Assembly: GCA_964409775.1 (NCBI GenBank)
Contig: CAYPEI010000003.1
Location: 124,001 to 188,000, forward strand
Length of the DNA stretch: 64,000 nt
From: JAHBXL01 sp964409775
GTDB taxonomy: Bacteria; Planctomycetota; Phycisphaerae; Phycisphaerales; UBA1924
Direction of reading: 5' to 3'
In this document: piece by piece, positions 44,545 to 53,802 of the stretch
How the letters are laid out: every line of letters begins with the position of its first letter
How positions within the stretch are numbered: position 1 is the first letter of the stretch
Program-made: the position numbers and the translations under genes
Notes under the pieces: model-generated
What the model was told of the DNA's origin: nothing
Seen by the model: only the letters and a program-made list of their open reading frames with translations
The model's database searches: none

Positions 44545-47500
44545 TCAGGTCGGGCAGCCGGCAAACCATGCCGACAGGAATGCGAAGATATCGGGCACTT
44601 CGATTGTGCCGGACTGGTCGAAGTCCGCCGCGGGATCCATCGAGAACCACTCGGAGAGGAACAGGAAGATGTCCGGCACATCGGTGACGCTGTTTGCGTT
44701 CCGATCCGCGGGGCAGGGCGGCACTTCGCACTCGTCGGGGATTCCGTTCTCGTTTGCGTCGAGAGACTCGCCCAGCGAGATATCACAGGAGTCTGGCCGG
44801 CCGTTGTTGTTGCAGTCGGTCTGGCCGGGCGTGATGGGCACGGCGAAGGTAATCGTGAGCACGGGCCCGGATGTACCGCCCTCCGCCTCGCTCGACCAGA
44901 ACTCGACGAGCGGGCCGGTGTTGCCGACAGTCTCGACGATGTAGCCGTAGTTGAGCGCCGGGTTGGCAGCCCAGAAGCGGAACGCATCGGTGATGCCTGG
45001 TCCGGAGAACTCGACGCGTGCGTCGATGCTGGTCAGGGCAGCAGTCCCGTCGGGTGTGGCGGCGGCGTCGACGAAGGACTGACTCGGGTAATACTCGCCC
45101 GGGGTTTGACCGGAGCCGCCGAGGACGCGTGCGCCGCTGAGCGACCAAGGCAGCGTATTGAAGCGGGCGAAGTTGTTGGTCAGAGCGCCCGAGCAACTGA
45201 TGCAGTTGTCCCGATCGGGATCGCCCCAGGGCTTGAAGACACGACGGACTTCGAGCGTCGTGAGGCCGCCGAAGTCAGGCATGATCGAGAAACGGGCGTC
45301 GAGGATGGCCGCCGGGCTGGTGACCTGGCACTGCGACGCGAGGATGCCCGCGAAGTCGAATCGCAGGAAGCCCTTGGTTTCGGGGACGGTCGTGGGGTTG
45401 ATGATCATGCGGTCGTAGGACGTATTGCCCTGCCCGGACCGGGGGTCGAACGATGCATCGGATGCGATCGAGGGGAAGGTCTCGTTGGCACAACTGCCGA
45501 ACGTGACAGTGATGGTGCCGTCCATCACAAATGACTTGTGGTTGGAGAGATCGTCGACATCCAGAACGTTTGCTTCGGCGGCGCCGAGGGCCGCGGCCAT
45601 GTCGGCGATCGGGCCGGGGATCAGCGTGTAAACGCTGGTGCAGCCGGTGTAGGTGAGCGGCACCGTGAGACGCACGCGGTTGCCGAGCGTGCCGTTCACG
45701 GTCGCTGCCGACGGGGTCAGGAGGTTCGTGCCGTCGGAGAGCGCGTAGTTTGCAGGATTGGAAGCGGAAACAGGGTCGATCGCTTCGCTGAACACGACTT
45801 CGACGGAGTTCATGCTCACGGGGAGCAGCGCGACGACTCGGGGCGGGGTGGTATCAGCCAGCGTCGCGATGTCCGTGGCCGCGAGGTCGCCATCGAGTTC
45901 ATTCAGAAACGCGGCGAGGTCCTGCCGAAGCGATCTGGAGAGTTGATTGACGGTGCCGTGCTGGTTGGGCTGTTGTCCGCCAATGTCCGTCGAACCGAGC
46001 ACATCCCACATGCTGAACCCGACCTGGCGCGTGATGGCGGCGCCGCCGACGGGAACCACCTGCCGGAAACCGCCCGAATCCCACGAAGACACCAGCGTCG
46101 GGGTGTTGAACGCGGGCCCCTCGAAATCCGGCAGGGGGCGGAAGCCGCCGACATTGTGGAAGCCGAAATCGGTGTAGGCGGGCGCGGGGTGGCATGTGAC
46201 GCAGCCGGTGGCGAGCGGTCCGCCGGTCATTCGGTAGAGCATGGCGCCGCGGACCGCGGCTTCCGTCAGACTTCCGTCGGGCTCGCGATGCGGGCTCCGC
46301 ATCAGCGGCGGAAGGCTCAGGACAAACGCGGCCATGGCGTCGAGGTCGGCGCTCAGGCCCGCGTTGGGCGCGCCGAGCGGCGGGTTAGCCACGGGGATGA
46401 ACCCCGAGCCGAACATGAAGTTGCCGGTGAAGGTGAACTCGAAATCCTGGAGTTCGTCGCGGTCGCCGGAGCGGTGAAGTTGGCCGCGGCCGTTAGCCTG
46501 AGGGGCCATCGAGATGGCCTGTCCGCGCATGGTCAGGGTCTTGCGACGTCCGGCGTTGAGCGTGGTGAAGTCCCAGACGAGCCCGTCGGTCTCGCCGCCC
46601 GGGTGGCACGACGCGCAGGACACCTTGGCGTTGCCGCTGATGCGAGAGTCGGCGCTGGAGTTGAAGATGCGTGCGCCCAGCAGGATGTCTGGCGCGAGCG
46701 GCTCCTGCGAGATGACCGAGGGGACACGTGCGGTTTCGGTCCATGTCGCGGGGTCAATCACCGAGATGTCGCGCGACAGGTAGTTGAGGACATAAATCTT
46801 GTCTGAGTTCGGAGTCCAGGTGATGCCGATGGGATTGTCGCCGACGGGGATCTCCGTCAGGGGCGGGGCACCCGGTGGGCGGGTGATGCCGGTGGCCGTC
46901 GGCACGACCAGCACGTCGTTGCTGTGGGCCATCGAGATGAGGGCGAAGGTTCCGTCGCTGTTGATCGCCAGATCCGAGGGCCCGGCAACTCCCGCGTTCC
47001 AGCCGTCTCCGAGCAGTTGGTTGACCTGGCTGTGGGCGAAGATCGCCGTAAACACGATTCGGCCATTCAGGTCCGCTTCGTTGGTCGTGGTGTTGACCTT
47101 GAGCAGCGCCGCCTGGATGATGGTCTCGGAGGTGAGTTGATTGGCCCTGAAGTTCTGGAGTTGCATCGGCACCCACAGGTCGCCGGTCTGGGGCAGCACC
47201 GCGATCTGCGAAGTGGGGAAGAGCCAGCCGCCCTCGGGGATCTTCGGGTCCTCGTTGGGGATCTGGAACTCGAACTTGGGGTCGACGGAACGGATGCGCT
47301 GCACCGCGGGAATCGTGAGTTGGTCGGAGTTGATCGCGGTCACGTAACTGTGGTCGCCGTCGTTGAACTGGTGCGCGACGTACGCCATCGAGGCGGACTT
47401 GTACGCGATCGACAGCGGCTTGTCCGCCATGTTGCCGAAGGTCTTCAGGATCTGGCGGCTCTCAGGGTCGAGCACGGCGACAGCGTTGGCGCGGAACAGG

Positions 47501-47919
47501 GCCACGAGGGCCTTCTCGCCGCCGGGGGAGAAGGCGATGGCGATCGGTCCGCTCCCGTGGCGCAACGGGATGATCGCAGACTCCATTCCGGTGGCACCGT
47601 CGACGATGATGATGCGGTCGGAGTCGTAGCCTGCGACCCAGACTTCGTTGGTACCGGGTCGAATCGCCAGGGCCTTGGGCTTGTTCGGTACCTCGGCCGC
47701 GGGCAGGGCAAACTCCATGACGCTGTTGTCCAGCGTCGCGAGGCGCGAGATGCTGTCATGATCAGGATTCACGCACCAAACGAACGCGCCGTCGGGGGTA
47801 GACTGGATCGGGCCGCTCTTGGGAGACAGCAGCCCGTCGGCCAGAGATGGCTGGACGAATGCCAATGGAAGGACCATCAGCAGCACGCGGAGATCGCCCA
47901 CGAATCCTCGCTCTCGCAT
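44545..47919 (-). CDS. Secreted YVTN-propeller / dihaem cytochrome c / dockerin-like protein
   Basis: This is a 1124-residue exported protein. Signal residues 1-27 (RVLLMVLPLAFVQPSLAD). Residues ~35-410 have YVTN/lactonase-like propeller repeats (KALAIRPGTNEVWVAGYDSD, GPIAIAFSPGGEKALVALF). Two haem c sites of a MauG/cytochrome peroxidase-like part follow: CASCH near residue 430 and CVTCH near 573. The C-terminus holds repeats DCNNNGRPDSCDIS and DANENGIPDECE, then a dockerin-like end with two DVPDIFLFLSEWF-type repeats. Such endings are common in Phycisphaerae and may anchor the protein outside the cell. ATG 47919 is chosen by GAGG and the signal; 47931 is possible. Confidence 0.82.
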   Translation of the reverse strand: MRERGFVGDLRVLLMVLPLAFVQPSLADGLLSPKSGPIQSTPDGAFVWCVNPDHDSISRLATLDNSVMEFALPAAEVPNKPKALAIRPGTNEVWVAGYDSDRIIIVDGATGMESAIIPLRHGSGPIAIAFSPGGEKALVALFRANAVAVLDPESRQILKTFGNMADKPLSIAYKSASMAYVAHQFNDGDHSYVTAINSDQLTIPAVQRIRSVDPKFEFQIPNEDPKIPEGGWLFPTSQIAVLPQTGDLWVPMQLQNFRANQLTSETIIQAALLKVNTTTNEADLNGRIVFTAIFAHSQVNQLLGDGWNAGVAGPSDLAINSDGTFALISMAHSNDVLVVPTATGITRPPGAPPLTEIPVGDNPIGITWTPNSDKIYVLNYLSRDISVIDPATWTETARVPSVISQEPLAPDILLGARIFNSSADSRISGNAKVSCASCHPGGETDGLVWDFTTLNAGRRKTLTMRGQAISMAPQANGRGQLHRSGDRDELQDFEFTFTGNFMFGSGFIPVANPPLGAPNAGLSADLDAMAAFVLSLPPLMRSPHREPDGSLTEAAVRGAMLYRMTGGPLATGCVTCHPAPAYTDFGFHNVGGFRPLPDFEGPAFNTPTLVSSWDSGGFRQVVPVGGAAITRQVGFSMWDVLGSTDIGGQQPNQHGTVNQLSRSLRQDLAAFLNELDGDLAATDIATLADTTPPRVVALLPVSMNSVEVVFSEAIDPVSASNPANYALSDGTNLLTPSAATVNGTLGNRVRLTVPLTYTGCTSVYTLIPGPIADMAAALGAAEANVLDVDDLSNHKSFVMDGTITVTFGSCANETFPSIASDASFDPRSGQGNTSYDRMIINPTTVPETKGFLRFDFAGILASQCQVTSPAAILDARFSIMPDFGGLTTLEVRRVFKPWGDPDRDNCISCSGALTNNFARFNTLPWSLSGARVLGGSGQTPGEYYPSQSFVDAAATPDGTAALTSIDARVEFSGPGITDAFRFWAANPALNYGYIVETVGNTGPLVEFWSSEAEGGTSGPVLTITFAVPITPGQTDCNNNGRPDSCDISLGESLDANENGIPDECEVPPCPADRNANSVTDVPDIFLFLSEWFSMDPAADFDQSGTIEVPDIFAFLSAWFAGCPT

Positions 47920-48230
47920 CCCTACCCTCATCTTCCCGGGACCGGTACGGTCCAGATCGCACGAGCCAACCGCTGGATCAAGAATTGCACAGTAGCCAAT
48001 GACCACATCAGGCCCGCAGCCACCGTCCTGACTCTTTCTGAACTAGCCTACCCCAACTTCCGGAAAAGACGAAGGGAAAGCGCGCCCGATCGGCGCAGAA
48101 ATCCGAATAAGATCCAAACTAACAGATTTTCGTCCGGAATGAACGGAACGGTCGACCCAGAGCGCCGCGAACCGAACGGTCGGGTCGGCGTGCGAAGCGG
48201 ACTTTCGGCGGCGAGGATCGGCGAGCACCC
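47920..48230. other. Divergent intergenic region between the cytochrome/dockerin gene and moxR
   Basis: Both flanking genes start outwards from this 311-base stretch, so it should hold promoters for each. It contains a relatively AT-rich part (48085-48145). I see no convincing -35/-10 pair, no hairpin with a T tract and no small gene with a ribosome-binding site. Confidence 0.5.
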
Positions 48231-49286
48231 ATGCAGGATGTGCTAGATCAGACCAGTGAAGCAGCGGCCGCGATCGATCGCTTTCGAACAGCCTATGCGT
48301 CTGTTCGAGAGCAGGTTGCGCGGGTGATCGTGGGGCAGGCGGATGTTGTCGATGGCGTGCTGACGTGCCTGTTCTGCGACGGTCACGCGCTGCTTGAAGG
48401 CGTGCCCGGGCTGGGGAAAACGTTGCTCGTCCGCACGCTGGCGAAGGCGCTTCGGCTCGGCTTTTCGCGGGTTCAGTTCACGCCGGATCTGATGCCGGCG
48501 GACATTTCCGGCACCACCGTGGTGATGGAGGTGGAGCGTGCGGGCGGCAGTCCGGAACGCCAGTTCGTCTTCCAGCCCGGACCGGTGTTCGCGCAGATCG
48601 TGCTGGCCGATGAGATCAATCGCGCAACGCCGAAGACCCAGTCGGCGATGCTGGAGGCGATGCAGGAACGCAGCGTGACCGTGGGCGGGGTCACACACCC
48701 GCTGCCCCGACCGTTCCTAGTCATGGCGACGCAGAACCCCATCGAGCAGGAAGGCACCTATCCGCTTCCGGAGGCGCAACTCGACCGGTTCTTCTTCAAG
48801 TTGCTGGTGACATCGGCGGGTCGCGGCGAGTTGTCGGAGATCCTGAATCGCACGACGGCCGGACATTCCCCGCAGGTTGAGCCCGTTCTCGATGCGGAGC
48901 AGATAATCGCGCACCAGCAGACGATCCGGCGGGCGGTGATCGCGCCACCGATCCAGGACTATGCGGTGCGGCTCGTGCTGGCGACGCATCCGCGTCCCAT
49001 CAGCGCCGCGGGAGCGGTGCGGGAATCGTTCTCGACGCCGCTGGTGGATCGCTATGTCCGGCTCGGCGCTTCGCCGCGGGGCGCGCAGTCCTTGGTGCTC
49101 GCGGCCAAGTGCCGGGCACTGCTGGATGGCCGTGCCGCGGCGTCGATACACGACATTCAGCAGGTCGCGCTCCCTGCTTTGCGGCACCGGCTGATCCTCA
49201 ACTTCGAGGCACAAGCCGAAGGTGTCACGCCGGACGCGATTCTCGAAAACGTTATCGCGACGCTCCCCGCACGCGTCGATTTCTGA
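48231..49286 (+). CDS. MoxR-family AAA+ ATPase
   Basis: MoxR ATPases act as chaperones for maturation of metalloenzymes or surface proteins, often beside VWA-domain and DUF58 genes. This protein has 351 residues. Walker A is GVPGLGKT, Walker B is IVLADEINRA, sensor 1 lies in ATQNPIEQEGTYPLPEAQLDRF, a highly conserved block, and the C-terminal lid contains SPRGAQSLVLAAKCRALL. ATG 48231 lies after GAGCACCC, so the Shine-Dalgarno is weak. Here the usual DUF58/VWA partners do not follow; the next gene is convergent. Confidence 0.93.
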   Translation: MQDVLDQTSEAAAAIDRFRTAYASVREQVARVIVGQADVVDGVLTCLFCDGHALLEGVPGLGKTLLVRTLAKALRLGFSRVQFTPDLMPADISGTTVVMEVERAGGSPERQFVFQPGPVFAQIVLADEINRATPKTQSAMLEAMQERSVTVGGVTHPLPRPFLVMATQNPIEQEGTYPLPEAQLDRFFFKLLVTSAGRGELSEILNRTTAGHSPQVEPVLDAEQIIAHQQTIRRAVIAPPIQDYAVRLVLATHPRPISAAGAVRESFSTPLVDRYVRLGASPRGAQSLVLAAKCRALLDGRAAASIHDIQQVALPALRHRLILNFEAQAEGVTPDAILENVIATLPARVDF

Positions 49287-49294
49287 GCGCGGGT

Positions 49295-51211
49295 TTACCT
49301 TGGCCGGCTGACGGCGTCGTCCCAGCAACCCAGATCGATTGCGGCATGCGGAGGGAGATCTTCCCACGGGAACATGGCGCGCGGCCAAGACCAGCGCCGG
49401 CCTTGAGCATCGGTCCGGGCGATCCCGAGCCGGATCCAGCGTCCGTCGGAAATGACCGTCTCGGGCAGGGGCACCCAGGCAAGCCAGCGATCCTCGGTCT
49501 GCTCGGTCGGCACGCGAGTACTGCCGCCGCGTGAGGACACGACCTGGCCATCCGGGAAAACACGGAGCGTGGCTTCTCCGCCCGGACCGGAGAGGTGCAC
49601 GAGCACTTCTTCCTTGGGACTCGAGGTAGTCTCGGGTGTGCGGCGACACTCCAAGTACAAGAGCCAACGGCGGGGAGTGTCCGCACCGATTCCCACGGAG
49701 TCCTGAGCCAGCAGCAGTGCCGCGGTGCGCTGCGCGTCGTCGGTGACCGCTTGACCAACCCCGGCCGGCGATGCTCCACCTCGGAGGTCGCCGTTGTCGC
49801 AGGCGGAGCGCAGCCAGATGGGGAGCGACCAATCTTGAAAGAACGAAGTCATCGGAAGCCCGGGTGGGCGAGCATCCAGGGCCCGCGGCACAACCGAGCG
49901 ACGTGCGGTCCAGCCAGCGACATCGATGCGGAGTTCGGAATCGCCGACAGCGGGGCTGAGGCCGACGGTTGCGGCCGAAACGGTCCCCGGCAGGAGGGAC
50001 ACAATCTCAGAAGGTTGTGCCCGCCCGCCCCGGGCGACCATCATGGCGGTGGGTCCGGCCGCCGGATCCAGAATCAGCCCGCAAACACGCGCGGCGGGAG
50101 TTCCCGCTGCTGCATCAACAACGGTCGCATCGTCGGCGATCCAGACGGCCTGGCGCGGCTGGGCCGACAGCCAATCTCGCGCTTTCTGCACTCTGGCCTG
50201 CGGTAGCAGGGTTGGGGAAAGCAGGTCGGCCTGCAATCGAGCCAGACCAACGTCGTCGGCGGGCCAGACGGGAATCTGAATGTTCGCAAAGTCGACCAGG
50301 AGGCAGAGCCTTGCGCGGACCTCGGCGGCCAGAACGGGATCTGCCGCGGACAGCCGGTCGAGGCCCTCGCTCCAAAGAGATTCGATCTGTTCGGCCAGGG
50401 ACTCGACCACCCGGTCGCCAAACTCATCGGAAGCAGGTCCGGGAGCCACGAGCGGTTGACCAGTGACCAGGCGTGCTCGCCATCGTTCCAGCGGCGATCG
50501 CCGCGCAGATTGGACGCATGCGCTCGTCCAGGCGGACGGTGCGCCAGACTCCCGCCGCGGCGGATCGAACGGGGCGAGCCTGATCCAGCCGGTGACTTCC
50601 CGTCGTCCATCGATCACCAGATCCTGTCCCGCGGCATCCGGCGGGAGGTCGATAACGAGGTACCAGCGTCCGCCAGCGGAAAGACTTGATCGTCGCGATG
50701 CGGTTGCGGCCGCGAGCGCTTCCCAGTCGGGTTCGACTTCCATCCATGCGGCGGAACGCCTTGCGACGAGCGCGGCACCGATCGTCTCCGGTTCGTTGAT
50801 GAGTCGCGTTGAGTTGGGGGGCGGAACCGCAGGCCCGATCCACCACAGAGGCGCGTAGAGCTTTGCGCCGCTGCTCAGGCGGGCGGGGACATGTCCCTCG
50901 CGGAGTTGCTCGGGCGTTGGGGAATAGGGGAACACGGCCGTCTTGCCGGCCCTCGCCCACACCTTGACCGACGCTCCTTCGCGAGCAGTGGGGGAGGGGT
51001 TTGGCCCGGCGGGCCGGGGTGCAAGGTCCTGTTGCGATTGCGCGGCGGGCGAGGCCACGGCCACCGCGACGGCGCACGCCACCGCCAACGCGGCGGAGCG
51101 GTACGGGCGGCAAAAGTCACCTCCCCGGTTTTCCGATAACTCCGGTGACCTGTACCGGGGGCGTGTGTGGCCAAGGAGGTTCGCGATGGTGCTCTGTGAG
51201 ACCGGCTGCAC
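49295..51211 (-). CDS. Secreted protein of unknown function
   Basis: I do not recognise a family. The frame encodes about 600 residues after a clear signal-like segment (SAALAVACAVAVAVASPAAQS, near 51105-51045). The mature part has two similar beta-type segments: GRWYLVIDLPPDAAGQDLV early and DRWLAWVPLPETVISDGRWI late, suggesting carbohydrate-binding-like sandwich domains at both ends. The 5' end is uncertain. No ATG lies in frame near the signal. GTG 51211 and TTG 51274 are the available starts, and both overlap the divergent CBM48 gene whose own start at 51186 is well supported. Convergent with moxR, with 8 bases between. Confidence 0.6.
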   Translation of the reverse strand: MQPVSQSTIANLLGHTRPRYRSPELSENRGGDFCRPYRSAALAVACAVAVAVASPAAQSQQDLAPRPAGPNPSPTAREGASVKVWARAGKTAVFPYSPTPEQLREGHVPARLSSGAKLYAPLWWIGPAVPPPNSTRLINEPETIGAALVARRSAAWMEVEPDWEALAAATASRRSSLSAGGRWYLVIDLPPDAAGQDLVIDGRREVTGWIRLAPFDPPRRESGAPSAWTSACVQSARRSPLERWRARLVTGQPLVAPGPASDEFGDRVVESLAEQIESLWSEGLDRLSAADPVLAAEVRARLCLLVDFANIQIPVWPADDVGLARLQADLLSPTLLPQARVQKARDWLSAQPRQAVWIADDATVVDAAAGTPAARVCGLILDPAAGPTAMMVARGGRAQPSEIVSLLPGTVSAATVGLSPAVGDSELRIDVAGWTARRSVVPRALDARPPGLPMTSFFQDWSLPIWLRSACDNGDLRGGASPAGVGQAVTDDAQRTAALLLAQDSVGIGADTPRRWLLYLECRRTPETTSSPKEEVLVHLSGPGGEATLRVFPDGQVVSSRGGSTRVPTEQTEDRWLAWVPLPETVISDGRWIRLGIARTDAQGRRWSWPRAMFPWEDLPPHAAIDLGCWDDAVSRPR

Positions 51212-51494
51212 GCATGTTTTCCGTGTGTATCTGCCCCAGGCGGCGTCGGTCGAACTTGTCGGGGCCTTCAGCAACTGGCGACAGTCTCCAATACCGCTGC
51301 TGCGCGAGCATAGCGGCTGGTGGTCCGTTCGGCTTGACCTGCCGCCCGGCGACCACGACTTTTCGTACCTGGTCGATGGATCGACGTGGCTTCCGGATTA
51401 CGCGGCATCGGGCGTCAGGCGGAATGGCTTCGGGGGCTGGGTCAGCCAGGTGGTGGTGCCGGCTCCGCGTCGCTCGAACGCCATCGCGGCGTGA
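51186..51494 (+). CDS. Small glycogen-binding (CBM48/AMPK-like) domain protein
   Basis: This 102-residue protein is nearly a single domain: HVFRVYLPQAASVELVGAFS, N-W at the usual sugar-contact position, WWSVRLDLPPGDHDFSYLVD, then the W-L-P-D-Y block. The pattern matches the early set domain of glycogen-branching/debranching enzymes and the AMPK beta subunit. No catalytic domain is attached, so it may regulate or target other enzymes to alpha-glucan. ATG 51186 has a perfect AAGGAGG upstream. It is preceded by, and diverges from, the secreted protein gene. Confidence 0.85.
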   Translation: MVLCETGCTHVFRVYLPQAASVELVGAFSNWRQSPIPLLREHSGWWSVRLDLPPGDHDFSYLVDGSTWLPDYAASGVRRNGFGGWVSQVVVPAPRRSNAIAA

Positions 51495-51513
51495 CAGCGC
51501 CCTTGCGCGATGT

Positions 51514-51548
51514 CAAAAGGAAAACAGGCCGGCGCGAGGCCGGCCTGT
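51514..51548 (-). terminator. Rho-independent terminator after gdhA
   Basis: On the - strand a perfect 10-bp stem, ACAGGCCGGC (51548-51539) with GCCGGCCTGT (51533-51524), loop CTCGC, is followed by TTTCCTTTTG. It lies 30 bases beyond the gdhA stop. Confidence 0.88.
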
Positions 51549-51578
51549 GGGAATCGCTCGATGTCGTTCGCGTAGCCG

Positions 51579-52922
51579 TTACGGGAAGATGCCGCGGACC
51601 TGGTAAACCTTGCCGATGTTCTCGAGAGCGGCGACGTAGGAAGCCGTGCGCATGTCGCAGTTGTACTTCTGCCGCGAGAGTTTGGTGCGCCGGGCGGCCA
51701 TCACCATGTGCCGGTTGAGGGCTTGGTCGACCTCTTCGGCGTCCCAACTCACGCAACTCTTGTTCTGGACCCACTCGAAGTACGACACCGTGACGCCGCC
51801 CGCGTTCGCGAGGATGGCGGGGATGACCTCGATGCCGCGCTCGGTGAGGACGCGGTCGCCGGCCGGCGTGGTCGGGGCGTTGGCGCCTTCGACCAGGACC
51901 TTGGCGTTGATCCAGCCCGCCTGCTGCTCTTGGACCATCTGCTCGAGGGCGGCGGGGATGATCGCGTCGACCTTGGTCTTGTAGAACTCCTCGGTGGAGA
52001 TCTTGGTGGAGTTGGCAAACCCGGCCACACCGCCGTGCTTGGCGACGTGAAGGGCGAGGGCTTCGGTGTCGATTCCCTTGTCGTTGCGGATTGCGCCGGT
52101 GTGGTCCATCACCGAGAGCAGTTTGGCCCCCATGCGGCCGAGGATGCGGCCGGTCCACGAGCCGACGTTGCCGTACCCGATCAGGCTGAAGGTCATGCCC
52201 TCGATCTTGATTCCGAGTTCCGGGGCGAGTTCGACGAGTACGTCGACCAGACCCTGACCCGTGGCCTTCTCGCGGCCGAGCGAGCCGCCGTACTCCACCG
52301 GCTTGCCGGTGATGACGGCTTCGGGCTGGTGACCACCCATTTCGGAAAGGAATGTGAACGTGTCGGCGATCCAGGCCATGTGCTGCGCATTGGAGCCGAC
52401 GTCCGGCGCGGGGATGTCGTAGTCAGGCCCGATCTGGTGCGCGATGGCGGTGGTGAACCGGCGCACGATGCGCTCCATCTCGGCGGTCGAGTGCTTCCGC
52501 GGGTCGACCTTGATGCCGCCCTTGCCGCCGCCGAAGGGCACACGGACGAGGGAGGTCTTCATGGTCATGAGGAACGCCAGCGACTTGACATCGTCGAGGT
52601 GAACGTCGGGGTGGAAGCGCAGGCCGCCCTTGTAGGGGCCGAGCGCGTTGTTGTGCTGCACCCGGTAGCCCTTGAAGAGTTTGAAGGTGCCGTCGTCCAT
52701 GCGGACGGGGAAGTGCACCATGATCTCGTTCTTGGGCTGGGCGAGGATCAGTTGGATCTCGTGCGGGAGTTCCATCATCTCCGCGGCGGTCAGCATGGTG
52801 TCGACCGTCTGGAGGTACAGGTTGTTGGGGTCGCGCGGCAGTCCGACTTCGTCGAACACCGGGCTCTTGAACAACTCTCGACGCGGAGCGGCCGACGGCT
52901 TCGAAGGGGCGATCGTGGTCAT
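51579..52922 (-). CDS. gdhA: Glutamate dehydrogenase
   Basis: This enzyme interconverts glutamate and 2-oxoglutarate with ammonium, using NAD(P). It has 447 residues, of the hexameric ~420-450 type. Substrate-binding Lys residues are in NALGPYKGGLRFHP and PFGGGKGGIKVDPR (catalytic Lys in the latter). The catalytic Asp lies in YDIPAPDVGSNAQHMAW. The Rossmann domain has GYGNVGSWTGRIL (G-x-G-x-x-x). ATG 52922 is chosen because GAGG lies just upstream and the conserved N-terminus follows ~25 residues later. A terminator follows. It is divergent from the receiver-like gene. Confidence 0.95.
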   Translation of the reverse strand: MTTIAPSKPSAAPRRELFKSPVFDEVGLPRDPNNLYLQTVDTMLTAAEMMELPHEIQLILAQPKNEIMVHFPVRMDDGTFKLFKGYRVQHNNALGPYKGGLRFHPDVHLDDVKSLAFLMTMKTSLVRVPFGGGKGGIKVDPRKHSTAEMERIVRRFTTAIAHQIGPDYDIPAPDVGSNAQHMAWIADTFTFLSEMGGHQPEAVITGKPVEYGGSLGREKATGQGLVDVLVELAPELGIKIEGMTFSLIGYGNVGSWTGRILGRMGAKLLSVMDHTGAIRNDKGIDTEALALHVAKHGGVAGFANSTKISTEEFYKTKVDAIIPAALEQMVQEQQAGWINAKVLVEGANAPTTPAGDRVLTERGIEVIPAILANAGGVTVSYFEWVQNKSCVSWDAEEVDQALNRHMVMAARRTKLSRQKYNCDMRTASYVAALENIGKVYQVRGIFP

Positions 52923-53112
52923 GATCCTCGCCTGGTGCGTGGGTGCGACTCTGCCGCGGCGATGTCCGGTCCGCACGAGCGGGTCCGGCTCCATCCGGCG
53001 CCCGGTGCGGGGACTATGCTCCGCGCACGGGGACGAAGGACGAAGACTCGCGCCGGCCGCGGCGTGGGCGGCGCGAACCCCGCTCGCCGAACACCGGTTC
53101 GCAGGGAACGGG

Positions 53113-53523
53113 ATGATACTCTACCAGACGGCCGATCTCATCTGGGCAACGCGCCTGAAGAGCACCGCAGAAGCCCTCGGCATCCCCGCCCGGCCTGCTC
53201 GAACCATGGAGATGCTCGAGGCGAGGCTCGCGGACTCCGAGGTTCGGGCGTTGATCGTCGATCTGGATGTGCCGGAAACCGCGCTGTTGCTCGTCAATCG
53301 GCTTCGTCGCCCGAACGCCACCCCGACCGAAAAGAGCATTCGGGTCCTGGCTTTCGGCCCACACGTTGCCGCGGAAGCCTTTGATGCCGCCCGCAAGGCC
53401 GGAGCGGACAAGGTGTTGCCCCGAGGCGCCTTCGCGCGGGCCCTCCCGGATTGGCTCCGTGCTCTCGCTGCGGGCGAGGGGTCTCTCGACGCCGCCTCGG
53501 CGGATCTTCCGACAACCGAGTAA
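53113..53523 (+). CDS. Receiver-like (CheY-fold) protein, degenerate
   Basis: This 136-residue protein has the alternating strand-helix pattern of a receiver domain: MILYQTADLIWATRLKSTAE, then VRALIVDLDVPE with an Asp at the usual phosphorylation place, IRVLAFGPHV, and AGADKVLPRGAF near the fifth strand. The acidic pair near the N-terminus and the conserved Thr/Lys switch residues are not obvious, so it may be a pseudo-receiver. ATG 53113 has AGGGAACGGG upstream. The frame extends far upstream but that part is antisense to gdhA. It is divergent from gdhA and precedes rpsA. Confidence 0.65.
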   Translation: MILYQTADLIWATRLKSTAEALGIPARPARTMEMLEARLADSEVRALIVDLDVPETALLLVNRLRRPNATPTEKSIRVLAFGPHVAAEAFDAARKAGADKVLPRGAFARALPDWLRALAAGEGSLDAASADLPTTE

Positions 53524-53802
53524 GGCGACAGCCGGAAAGTTGGCCGCAAGTCCCCTGCGGGACTATCCTTGCCGTTCCGGCGGAGACTGCCGGGCCGATT
53601 TCACTCCCGCGTGTGTGGGAGCGGCGATTCGCACCCTCAGCCGCCCCTGTGGGGCAACAGGACGCACGACCCTCCCTCGGCCGCTCGGTATCTGCGCGGC
53701 GGCCGGTTTCTGGGGATGGGTCGGCGAACCGGAGCCACTCAGGAGTTCAGGTTTACCGCGCCGGCGGCCGCGACGTGTCATCGTTCGGAAAGCACAACGC
53801 AC

